Below are positions 1 to 6,150 of a stretch of 8,980 nt of DNA, piece by piece. Both the position numbers and the translations under genes were made by a program. The stretch is from UMGS1696 sp963643035 (lineage in GTDB: Bacteria > Bacillota > Clostridia > Oscillospirales > CAG-272), in assembly GCA_963643035.1 (NCBI GenBank), contig CAVIKO010000073.1, positions 1-8,980 on the forward strand, read 5' to 3'. Below the pieces are notes generated by a model. It did not search any database and was not told the DNA's origin. It saw nothing but the letters and a program-made list of their open reading frames with translations. Numbering within the stretch: the first letter of the stretch is position 1; every line of letters begins with the position of its first letter.

Positions 1-68
1 GTTTAAGTATGCTTGCACCGCTCCTAACTTCAACTCTTTGCTGTATTTTTGTTCCTTTTCTTTGACAT
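1..68 (-). pseudogene. IS3-family OrfA transposase, N-terminal fragment with probable frameshift
   Basis: An ATG at 68-66 preceded by AGGGG (8 bases upstream) opens MSKKRNK. In the next frame the sequence from 45 down to 1 reads YSKELKLGAVQAYLN, which is the typical start of the helix-turn-helix OrfA of IS3 elements (pattern KYSKEFKLEAVxxYLN). The two parts are out of frame by one base at a run of five A residues (46-50); one more A would give a continuous MSKKRNKKYSKELKLGAV. Without that base the ATG frame stops at TGA shortly after. OrfA normally binds the IS ends and supplies the front half of the OrfAB transposase made by frameshifting. Alternatives are an unusual ATT start in the second frame or a sequencing error in the A run. 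Only about 22 codons are visible, so the family call rests on this motif plus the terminal sequence. Confidence 0.6.
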
Positions 69-70
69 AA

Positions 71-124
71 ATAATCCCCTAGTGCGGACTTGATTTTTTC
101 ATCAGTCTACTCTACGGGGATTAT
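71..124 (-). repeat. Long inverted repeat between IS tip and OrfA start
   Basis: ATAATCCCC at 71-79 is the exact reverse complement of GGGGATTAT at 116-124. Inside it GACTTGAT (88-95) pairs with ATCAGTC (101-107) with one bulged base, around a TTTTTC loop. In RNA read from the minus strand this gives a two-stem hairpin whose 3' arm contains the AGGGG that serves as OrfA ribosome binding site. Hairpins near the ends of IS10, IS50 and IS200 are known to block translation from read-through transcripts; the same role is inferred here. Confidence 0.6.
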
Positions 125-128
125 ATCA
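120..128 (-). promoter_or_regulatory. Extended -10 box at IS tip (possible junction promoter half)
   Basis: The minus-strand tip reads TGATATAAT, a perfect TGn-TATAAT extended -10 whose TG is also the transposon tip. In IS3-family members such as IS911 and IS2, the circularised element makes a strong promoter from a -35 in the right end and a -10 in the left end. No -35-like hexamer is visible 16-18 bases upstream in the flanking DNA, so the box may be weak in the integrated state. The right end is outside the window, so the junction promoter cannot be confirmed. Confidence 0.4.
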
Positions 129-240
129 AAACGCTGTCGTTTTTCTTTTTGTTTTAGAAACACATTATAAATCGGAGAATCTCCGCCTATATGGGCTTGG
201 GCACAAAAACCACCCCAAAGCTGTGCTTTCTTTGAAGCTG
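129..240. other. Gene-free gap between IS end and the HAD-GDPD gene; weak terminator-like hairpin
   Basis: I see no gene here. On the minus strand, downstream of the HAD-GDPD stop, a short perfect hairpin CGGAG-ATT-CTCCG (173-185) is followed by ATTTATAATG rather than a clean T run. A second weak pairing AAAGC-ACA-GCTTT is followed a few bases later by TTTTT. Either could be a poor intrinsic terminator of the murI operon, but neither is convincing. If termination is leaky, transcripts run on into the insertion sequence. Confidence 0.35.
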
Positions 241-1662
241 TCAATGTACGTGCGGTTTCAGCCGCCCATCCGTTTCGATCACGTCCGCACCATACACTTC
301 CGCAGCAACATGCAGTTCGTCCTCAGTAGTCAAGAGCCATACGCCGAGGCTACCATAGCGGTGGACAAGGGCGGCAAGCGCAGGATCAACCGGCGGATTT
401 TTGCACCACGCAGTGATGGCGTTGTCGAACCGAAGCCACACGGTCAGATTTTCCCGCGAGACAAGCGCGTGCAAGTCATCCAAAACCGATTCCGTCACCG
501 GACCGTCGTAATGAATATGGCAATCCGGCAAAACACTCTGGATTTCCTCCACAGATACGAGATCGGATGCCGTGATACCGCACAGTGTCTTTGCGTGAGA
601 CGCTGCGATCATAGTGAGAAAATCCTGTCTCTCTTCCGGCAGATGCGAATGCCAAACGTTGTCAAATTTGAGCGCAATCTGCGCCTCTGCCGCAAAAGCA
701 AGCACATCTTCCAACGTAGCGATTCGCTCTCCATCAAAAGTATACGACGCGTTTACCTCTTTCAATGTATGCTCTGCAATCTTTACTGGGGCGGCGTCCT
801 TGTCGTTTTTGAGCTGATCCGCAGTCCGGTTCAGCGTACGGTCGTGCAGGAGGACACAGCGGTGATCGGCGGTAAACTTTGTGTCCAGCTCGATCATATC
901 GTAATCCTGCGCCTTCGCGAGACGGAATGCAGCCATGGTGTTCTCGACCGCTTCTGTGCCGACGCCTCGATGGGCTTCCAAAAGTACCCTGCGGTCGAAC
1001 AGTCCCGTATCCAGTCCATTCTGCCGCAGAATCCGGATCAGTCCGGGCAAGGCAGGAATATAGTAATCCGCATTGCCGCCGGCGATAAAATCGGTCAGAT
1101 TCAGACTCGTCCCAACTGCCACCGTCGTCGCGCCAGACGATTTGCCTGCGCGGATTCCGTTTAATGTGTCCTCCACCACGATGCAGTCCTCCGGATGCAC
1201 ACCAAGTATCGCGGCTCCCTTTTCATAAATCTCCGGCTCCGGTTTGTTTCTCGTCACGTCCTCACCGGATACAATTGCCGGAAACATGGTTTCCGGAATG
1301 CCCAGCGCGCGCAGATTGTGATGGATCTTCGCTTTATCTGCACTTGAACAGATGGCAAACGGAATCTTTTTTTCTGTCATAGCCGCGATAATCTCTCCAG
1401 CGCGCGGACAGGTGTATTCGTGCGTGATCATTTCGCCGTAAACATCGTACACATGGGATTTGACAGCAAGCGTATAGTCTACACCATATTTGCGAACCAC
1501 ATTGCCGAGATACGCATCCTCTCCGGCTCCGACAAACGGTGTAAAGTCCTCCGGTTTTGCATCGATTCCATAAGGCTTCAAGCCATTGATAGCGGCATGG
1601 AGCATAACGACCTCCGAGTCAATCAGCACGCCGTCCATATCAAATAACACTGCTTTTTTCAT
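241..1662 (-). CDS. HAD-family phosphatase fused to glycerophosphodiester phosphodiesterase-like domain
   Basis: This is a 473-residue two-domain cytosolic protein with no signal peptide. Residues 1-215 are a HAD phosphatase of the beta-phosphoglucomutase-like subgroup: motif I DMDGV with nucleophile D8 and acid D10, a helical cap after it, S106 (motif II), K140 (RNKPEP) and E164-D165 (motif IV, VVEDTLNGIRAG). Residues 226-473 are a GDPD-type TIM barrel: HRG at 231, ENT at 240, metal ligands E258 and D260 (IELD), HD at 273, and a C-terminal VIETDG. The usual third ligand (Glu of the LEIK motif) is replaced by Ala330 in IALKFDN. GDPD enzymes release glycerol-3-phosphate from glycerophosphodiesters, and HAD enzymes remove phosphate from small molecules, so sequential action is an inference. 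The start at 1662 is chosen for its AGGAG 7 bases upstream and the motif at residue 8; the open frame to 1821 overlaps murI. It lies 19 bases after murI and is probably cotranscribed. Confidence 0.88.
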   Translation of the reverse strand: MKKAVLFDMDGVLIDSEVVMLHAAINGLKPYGIDAKPEDFTPFVGAGEDAYLGNVVRKYGVDYTLAVKSHVYDVYGEMITHEYTCPRAGEIIAAMTEKKIPFAICSSADKAKIHHNLRALGIPETMFPAIVSGEDVTRNKPEPEIYEKGAAILGVHPEDCIVVEDTLNGIRAGKSSGATTVAVGTSLNLTDFIAGGNADYYIPALPGLIRILRQNGLDTGLFDRRVLLEAHRGVGTEAVENTMAAFRLAKAQDYDMIELDTKFTADHRCVLLHDRTLNRTADQLKNDKDAAPVKIAEHTLKEVNASYTFDGERIATLEDVLAFAAEAQIALKFDNVWHSHLPEERQDFLTMIAASHAKTLCGITASDLVSVEEIQSVLPDCHIHYDGPVTESVLDDLHALVSRENLTVWLRFDNAITAWCKNPPVDPALAALVHRYGSLGVWLLTTEDELHVAAEVYGADVIETDGRLKPHVH

Positions 1663-1681
1663 ATATTCTCCTGTTGAGACC

Positions 1682-2536
1682 TTATGACAGGGTTGCCATG
1701 CGGTCAAAAATAGTCTGATAAAACTGTAGCGTTTCCGGTACGACAACTTCCCTGCCGGAGAGAAAATATCGCACAGAACCGTATATATCCGCTTCCGGGC
1801 TATCCAGCGCCGCTTCCACATCGGTGGGCACCTGTGTGGTGGCGAATCCGTTCTTGGTAAAGCCGCTCATTGTCAATACGTCACACATCCGGTTCACGGT
1901 GCCTGTATTGCCATCGATGCATACGGTATCGTCGCCCAAGCAGGCGGTAAAACTGTCTCGGAACAGCGTAAAATGCGTACACCCAAGCACACATGCGGCG
2001 TAATGATCCGGCGGGATGACCTCACGCAGATACGGCACGACCACCTCCGGTGCAAATTGCCCGGCTTCCGCGTAGGTTACCAGTTGCGGAGTGGGAACGA
2101 GAATCGTGGTCGAGGGATCCGCGTGGTGTACATCAAGGAGATGATGAAGCTTTTCGCCATGGATTGTCGCGGGGGTCGCGCACACGAGAATCTTTGCCCC
2201 CGGATAACGCAGGATTGCCGGCCGGACTGCCGGCTCCATTCCGATAATGGGCAAAGAGAAACGGCTACGTAGTTCCTCCACCGCCATACTGGTCGCAGTA
2301 TTGCACGCGATCACAAGAATGTCTGCACCATGCTCCACCAAAAATGTCACAGCATTCATAGCGTACCGCCGGATCTCTGCACAGGATTTCGTTCCATACG
2401 GCACATGATCGGTATCCGCGTAATAGAGGTACCGCGCACGCGGACAGCGTTTCCGCGCTTCATACAGTACGGTCAGACCACCAACTCCAGAATCCAGAAA
2501 GCCGATTACCGGTTCACGCCGTACATTCTTTCCCAT
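1682..2536 (-). CDS. murI: Glutamate racemase
   Basis: This 284-residue protein interconverts L- and D-glutamate without cofactor in the cytosol, supplying D-Glu for the peptidoglycan stem peptide. The family signature is complete: DSGVGG (D15-S16) near the N-terminus, PYG at 46-48, the first catalytic Cys in ACNTAT (C78), the IGMEPAV segment around residue 100, and the second catalytic Cys in LGCTH (C186, with T187 and H188). The length is normal for the family, with a tail of some 25 residues beyond the core. The ATG at 2536 has GAAAGG about 9 bases upstream and a promoter-like sequence 50-80 bases upstream. It is followed after 19 bases by the HAD-GDPD gene, which points to a two-gene transcript. 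Some members inhibit DNA gyrase as a side activity; nothing here shows that. Confidence 0.95.
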   Translation of the reverse strand: MGKNVRREPVIGFLDSGVGGLTVLYEARKRCPRARYLYYADTDHVPYGTKSCAEIRRYAMNAVTFLVEHGADILVIACNTATSMAVEELRSRFSLPIIGMEPAVRPAILRYPGAKILVCATPATIHGEKLHHLLDVHHADPSTTILVPTPQLVTYAEAGQFAPEVVVPYLREVIPPDHYAACVLGCTHFTLFRDSFTACLGDDTVCIDGNTGTVNRMCDVLTMSGFTKNGFATTQVPTDVEAALDSPEADIYGSVRYFLSGREVVVPETLQFYQTIFDRMATLS

Positions 2537-2585
2537 AGCTTTTACCTTTCTTTTGTAGTATAAGCAGATTTTGCATCATGCGGAT

Positions 2586-2614
2586 AGTGTACCACATTTT
2601 TCCGCAAAATGCAA
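2586..2614 (-). promoter_or_regulatory. Predicted sigma-A promoter of murI and HAD-GDPD
   Basis: The minus strand has TTGCAT (2614-2609), a 17-base spacer and TACACT (2591-2586), with TGG just before the -10 giving an extended -10. Transcription would start near 2578, leaving a leader of about 40 bases to the murI ATG. A second TATACT nearer the gene lacks a -35. Predicted only from sequence. Confidence 0.55.
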
Positions 2615-2651
2615 TGTTCCGCACAAAGGATTCCCTTTGGCAATGGATATG

Positions 2652-2669
2652 GCACTGTCCTGCACTGTC
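2652..2669. repeat. Direct repeat GCACTGTC x2, one helical turn apart
   Basis: GCACTGTC occurs at 2652-2659 and again at 2662-2669 (10-base period), between the zinc-ribbon stop and the murI promoter. It could be a tandem protein-binding site on one DNA face, or chance. Confidence 0.35.
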
Positions 2670-2683
2670 GGATCGTGAAGAAT

Positions 2684-3322
2684 TTATTCCAGCACCAGCT
2701 TGTCGATATTCAAAAAATCGCGTGCCGCGGTCATACTATCGGTCGGGACCTCCGCCTTGGCACCACAATTTTGACATGCCACTGTCACATGACTGTCCTC
2801 AATCTCCACGGTATAGTCTCCTTCTCCCTCCGGACAATGACAGCGGATCGCACCCTCGTCCTCCAGTTCATGAACTACGTACATCACAATATCCAGTATC
2901 TGTGGATCGGACAATTCCCGCCGTTCTCCGCGCGCCTTGGCATACTCCTCAAAATCCACGTCGCCGAGCATTTCGAGAAGTTCCTCCTCCGCCTTCTGTA
3001 TTGCCTCCTGTACCTGTTCCTTATGTCCGATAAAACAAATATCCAATCCGGAATAAGCACACGGCAGAGTGAACAGCTCCTTTTCAAAGAAAAGTGAGGT
3101 GGAGATCAGATAGCTGTGCGCAGTCGGGCATGCAAAACATGGCACGGTTAGACGTACCTTTTTGTCCTTCGTATATAAAATCTCCAGCTCCGACTGTCCG
3201 CACGGACACTTCAAACGGAGCATATCTGCGTTCAGAGCAAATACACCAACCATACTAAGGACAATCGAGCCGCACTCTGGACAACGGTAGGCAACGGTGG
3301 TTTGCTTTTGCTGTAATACCAT
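2684..3322 (-). CDS. Zinc-ribbon protein of unknown function
   Basis: This is a 212-residue soluble protein rich in paired cysteines: C14-x2-C17 (YRCPECGS), C39-x-C41 (KCPCG), C62-x2-C65 (PCFACP, with H69), then after an acidic helix-rich middle (about 100-160) C161-x-C163 and C183-x2-C186 (CQNCGA). These could hold one to three zinc ions. The beginning is faintly like CpXC-type zinc domains, but I do not recognise the whole protein and assign no function. The start at 3322 is chosen because GGGAG lies about 7 bases upstream; the open frame continues to a TTG at 3379 with no ribosome binding site. It has its own consensus promoter, diverges from the helicase gene, and is 147 bases from murI. 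A role in nucleic-acid binding or protein assembly is possible but only a guess. Confidence 0.8.
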   Translation of the reverse strand: MVLQQKQTTVAYRCPECGSIVLSMVGVFALNADMLRLKCPCGQSELEILYTKDKKVRLTVPCFACPTAHSYLISTSLFFEKELFTLPCAYSGLDICFIGHKEQVQEAIQKAEEELLEMLGDVDFEEYAKARGERRELSDPQILDIVMYVVHELEDEGAIRCHCPEGEGDYTVEIEDSHVTVACQNCGAKAEVPTDSMTAARDFLNIDKLVLE

Positions 3323-3375
3323 ATATTTCTCCCATAAACGATCGCATCTGCCAGAGGAAGGATTCCATCCGACAC

Positions 3376-3438
3376 ACAACGCAATTTTCTTACCATATTA
3401 TACACGTATCCTGCCTGTTTGTCAATGGAATGCGTTGT
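3376..3438. repeat. 8-base inverted repeat flanking the zinc-ribbon promoter
   Basis: ACAACGCA at 3376-3383 is the exact reverse complement of TGCGTTGT at 3431-3438. The arms sit just downstream of the start site and just upstream of the -35 of the perfect promoter, so they cannot form an RNA hairpin together but could bind a dimeric or looping regulator. Confidence 0.4.
3397..3425 (-). promoter_or_regulatory. Consensus sigma-A promoter of the zinc-ribbon gene
   Basis: TTGACA (3425-3420), a 17-base spacer and TATAAT (3402-3397) on the minus strand match the sigma-A consensus at all 12 positions. The start would be near 3390, giving a leader of about 68 bases. It is back to back with the helicase promoter; the two -35 boxes are 37 bases apart. 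Confidence 0.85.
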
Positions 3439-3462
3439 TTTCATTTCCTATCACTTGCGGAC

Positions 3463-3491
3463 TTGACGATCCGATGCTTTTCGAGTATAAT
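3463..3491 (+). promoter_or_regulatory. Sigma-A promoter of the helicase gene
   Basis: TTGACG (3463-3468), a 17-base spacer and TATAAT (3486-3491) match the consensus at 11 of 12 positions. Transcription should start near 3498, which leaves a leader of about 120 bases before the ATG at 3619. Confidence 0.85.
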
Positions 3492-3517
3492 AATAACGTT
3501 AGGAAGTCGTTGATTCA

Positions 3518-3567
3518 GGTTGTTTTTCGTGCAAAAACCATGCATTCATGCTTTTCGGCACAAAAGC
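3518..3567 (+). other. Two tandem hairpins in the helicase mRNA leader
   Basis: Hairpin A pairs GGTT-(G)-TTT (3518-3525) with AAAAACC (3533-3539). Hairpin B pairs GCTTTT (3550-3555) with AAAAGC (3562-3567). The two units are imperfect copies 28 bases apart (TTTTCGTGCAAAAACC versus TTTTCGGCACAAAAGCC). Loop A contains GTGC and loop B contains GCAC, so a 4-base loop-loop contact is possible. No T run follows either, so they are not intrinsic terminators. Function unknown. Confidence 0.35.
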
Positions 3568-3618
3568 CAAAAACGCGTTGGATTCGGCGCATCCCCAGGA
3601 CAAAGTGAGGTGTTTGGT

Positions 3619-6132
3619 ATGGAATATCGCTGTGATGGAGACTACGTCGCGCTGACGGTTACAGAGCTGGCACGGTTCGCATATCCGTTGGAAAATCCGC
3701 GAACAGCCGGAGAAAAGTACGGTTTTGTTCCCTATGCCGATACAGATACCATGGAAGACACCGAAAATCAGCCATCCGCCAACCCTATCGAATCCGGTGT
3801 CCGTCATCATAATGTGGCGGAGACAGATGCGCAGGGCACCGGCGAAATCACGGAAAAGGAGCTTGCGTATCGTGCCGTTTTGGGGGATTGTACCATAGAG
3901 ATACACGGCCGTGCGGATAGTATTGCTTTTGATGGGGAACGGCATACTGTCACAGAATACAAAACGGTGCGCAGTCTCTCTGACGATCTGTATCCTCTGA
4001 AATATCCAGCACACTTTGCACAAGCGGTCTGTTACGCTTTCATGATATGCGCCACAGAGGGAATCGGCGAGGCTGCAATCGCACTTGTATACATTCGTCG
4101 ATCGGATGGTATGCGCCGGGCATATCGCGCCGTGTTCTCCCTGGATTTTCTCTCTCGTTCCTTTTACGCCCTGCTTGAACGAGCCTTTCCTTTTGTTAAA
4201 CGGATCCACGACAGGGAATCTGTTCTGCGGCGGGAATGTCGTGTGCTGCCATTTCCTTTTTCTACCGTTCGCGAAGGACAATCCGACTTTATCAAGGAGG
4301 GGTACCGAACCATCCGGCGTGGTGAACGACTCTTTGTATCTGCGCCGACCGGGATCGGCAAGACGATTTCTTCCCTCTATCCGGCACTCCGTGCGTTTGG
4401 CAGCGGCGACTGCGACCGGATTTTCTATGCGACTGCAAAAACGATGACCGGCAAGGCGGCTGTCGATACCTGCGAACGGTTTCGGGAATTCGCCCCCCAT
4501 CTGCGTGGGATCCTCATTCTTGCCAAGGAATCACTCTGTTCGGCACAAACGATTGACGGCGAAAACGCGCTGCTGTTGAAGTGTCCGATCTGTCCGGATC
4601 TCCACGATACAGGATCCGGTACGCATTTTCAGCCGTATCTGCTCCGAGAACACAACGCCATGCGCGCTCTTTTGGACAGCGAAGCTTCGTTTTTCACACC
4701 AGAGCGAATCCGAAAGGTCGCTGCGTCGTATTCAGTCTGTCCGTATGAGCTATCCCTCGATGTAAGCGAATACTGCGAGGTGATTATATGCGACTACAAT
4801 TTTCTCTTCGATGATCGGATTCGTTTCCGGCGGTACTTCAAGGATGCTGCACAGCGGGAAAAGTATGTGTTTTGCGTCGATGAAGCCCACAATCTGCCGG
4901 ATCGTACGCGCAATATGTACTCTGCCGCAATGTCGAATGAGACGATCGGCGCGCTGCAAGAAATCCAGAAAAAACATTTTCCCTGCGACACACCGTTTGC
5001 AGACGCCATTGGACAAGCAGAGGAGCTTTTCCGATATCTCGCTGCGCTCTGTGATGAGGACAGTTCTCTGGTTCACCGGGATGGGCAAGATGTGCGGCTG
5101 GGGTACTACCGCAGTACGACAATTCCAAGCGAGATCGGGACGGTGCTCGGTGTGGTAATGCGCCAGATTCGGCAGTACATCCGAGACAATCATGAGCTGG
5201 TCGGAGAGCTTCTGCCCTATCGTCGCGCGCTCCTTGATTTCCTATCGGTATTGGATTATGCTGATGAGCAATTCTGCTTTTTTCTCTCCCGTGAAGACAA
5301 TCGAGTAACAGCGCAAATCCTTTGTTTGGATCCCGCAGGGATTCTCAACAGGATGCTTTCCGCAGCCCATGCCGCGCTCCTCTTCTCCGCAACCTTATCT
5401 CCGGCGGAATATTATTTGAATAGCACCGGTTCACCGGACAGTACCTATCTGGAACTGCCATCTCCCTATGCAAGGGAAAATCTTTGTCTTGTCGCCTTTG
5501 ATGGGATCAGCACCCGGTTTTCGGACAGGCATGCCACTGTGGAGGAAACGGCGGAAATTTTAGCAAGAGCAGCCAGTGTGCGTGCGGGAAAGTATATTGC
5601 GTATTTCCCTTCGTATGCGTACATGAAGCTCGTCTGCCGTGCTTTTTGCCAGATTGCACCGGAAATTGCGGTGGTAATGCAGAAGAGCGGCATGTCGTAT
5701 CGGGAGAGGGAACGATTCCTGCAAGTCTTTTTCTCTGAGAAGCATCGTCATGTACTGGGCTTCTGCGTGCTGGGAGGAATGTTTTCCGAGGGGATCGATC
5801 TTTCCGGAAACGCGCTGATTGGTGCGATGATTGTCGGTACCGGATTGCCCGGACTCTCGGCGGAACGGAATCTGATGGCTGAGTATTACCAGAACACTAT
5901 GGAAAAAGGACGCGAATACGCATATATCTTTCCGGGAATGAACAAGGTACTGCAGGCAGCGGGGCGCGTGATTCGTTCGGAAAACGATCGCGGCATGGTT
6001 CTTCTCATCGATGACCGATACGATTTGCCCGAAATGAAACTCCTCTTTCCAACGCACTGGCACCACATCCGCTATACACGCGACCCGGACACGCTGGAGA
6101 AAATCCTCACAGATTTCTGGGATAAAACATAG
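3619..6132 (+). CDS. ATP-dependent DNA helicase of the XPD/DinG (Rad3) type with N-terminal PD-(D/E)XK nuclease domain
   Basis: This is an 837-residue soluble protein. Residues 1-200 form a Cas4/RecB-like nuclease domain: a His pair at 63-64 (GVRHHN), D100 in HGRADSI, and E113-x-K115 in TEYKTV. The superfamily 2 helicase follows: Walker A APTGIGKT (242-249); four cysteines of an XPD-like Fe-S cluster (C307, C322, C325, C374); DEAH (421-424); SATLSP (590-595); EGIDL (724-728); and the arginine-finger motif QAAGRVIR (779-786). XPD/DinG helicases move 5' to 3' on single-stranded DNA and act in repair and R-loop or G-quadruplex removal. The nuclease fusion suggests unwinding with cleavage, but the in vivo job is not known. 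The ATG at 3619 is chosen for GAGG about 8 bases upstream; an in-frame TTG at 3520 has no good binding site. It is a single-gene transcript with its own promoter and terminator. No key residue appears missing. Confidence 0.93.
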   Translation: MEYRCDGDYVALTVTELARFAYPLENPRTAGEKYGFVPYADTDTMEDTENQPSANPIESGVRHHNVAETDAQGTGEITEKELAYRAVLGDCTIEIHGRADSIAFDGERHTVTEYKTVRSLSDDLYPLKYPAHFAQAVCYAFMICATEGIGEAAIALVYIRRSDGMRRAYRAVFSLDFLSRSFYALLERAFPFVKRIHDRESVLRRECRVLPFPFSTVREGQSDFIKEGYRTIRRGERLFVSAPTGIGKTISSLYPALRAFGSGDCDRIFYATAKTMTGKAAVDTCERFREFAPHLRGILILAKESLCSAQTIDGENALLLKCPICPDLHDTGSGTHFQPYLLREHNAMRALLDSEASFFTPERIRKVAASYSVCPYELSLDVSEYCEVIICDYNFLFDDRIRFRRYFKDAAQREKYVFCVDEAHNLPDRTRNMYSAAMSNETIGALQEIQKKHFPCDTPFADAIGQAEELFRYLAALCDEDSSLVHRDGQDVRLGYYRSTTIPSEIGTVLGVVMRQIRQYIRDNHELVGELLPYRRALLDFLSVLDYADEQFCFFLSREDNRVTAQILCLDPAGILNRMLSAAHAALLFSATLSPAEYYLNSTGSPDSTYLELPSPYARENLCLVAFDGISTRFSDRHATVEETAEILARAASVRAGKYIAYFPSYAYMKLVCRAFCQIAPEIAVVMQKSGMSYRERERFLQVFFSEKHRHVLGFCVLGGMFSEGIDLSGNALIGAMIVGTGLPGLSAERNLMAEYYQNTMEKGREYAYIFPGMNKVLQAAGRVIRSENDRGMVLLIDDRYDLPEMKLLFPTHWHHIRYTRDPDTLEKILTDFWDKT

Positions 6133-6150
6133 AAAGTCGCAGCCTTATTG

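Larger units (their letters stand above)
1..128 (-). mobile_element. IS3-family insertion sequence, left end only (cut by window edge)
   Basis: Read on the minus strand, the segment starts with a TG tip (TGATATAATCCCC, plus positions 128 down to 116), continues with GTAGAGTAGACTGATGAAA, and reaches a transposase-like reading frame about 60 bases in. The TG tip, the CCCC block followed by a T/A-rich GTAGAC-like stretch, and the short distance to OrfA resemble IS150-group ends of the IS3 family. The other end lies outside the window, so neither the target duplication nor the element length can be checked. The exact tip at 128 is inferred from the TG rule and could be off by a few bases. The element lies downstream of the murI/HAD operon in the same orientation, so read-through from that operon would enter it. 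Confidence 0.6.

Noticed and set aside
223..1164. Plus-strand open frame of 313 codons
   Set aside because: It is antisense to the HAD-GDPD gene, has no recognisable domain and is a shadow of that gene's codon pattern.
1663..1821. Upstream extension of the HAD-GDPD frame to 1821
   Set aside because: It overlaps the end of murI, has no ribosome binding site, and the HAD motif fits a start at 1662 with AGGAG in front.
2624..2639. Hairpin CAAAGG-ATTC-CCTTTG as terminator of the zinc-ribbon gene
   Set aside because: The stem is only 6 pairs and has no T run on the minus strand, so terminator function is not supported.
3520..3618. Earlier TTG start for the helicase
   Set aside because: The extra 33 residues are low in family resemblance, cross two hairpins and lack a good binding site, whereas the ATG at 3619 has one.
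3440..3620. SOS (LexA) box near the helicase promoter
   Set aside because: I looked for a GAAC-N4-GTTC type palindrome and found none.
3499..4500. Minus-strand open frame of 333 codons
   Set aside because: It is antisense to the helicase N-terminal half, spans that gene's promoter-proximal leader, and shows no protein family features.
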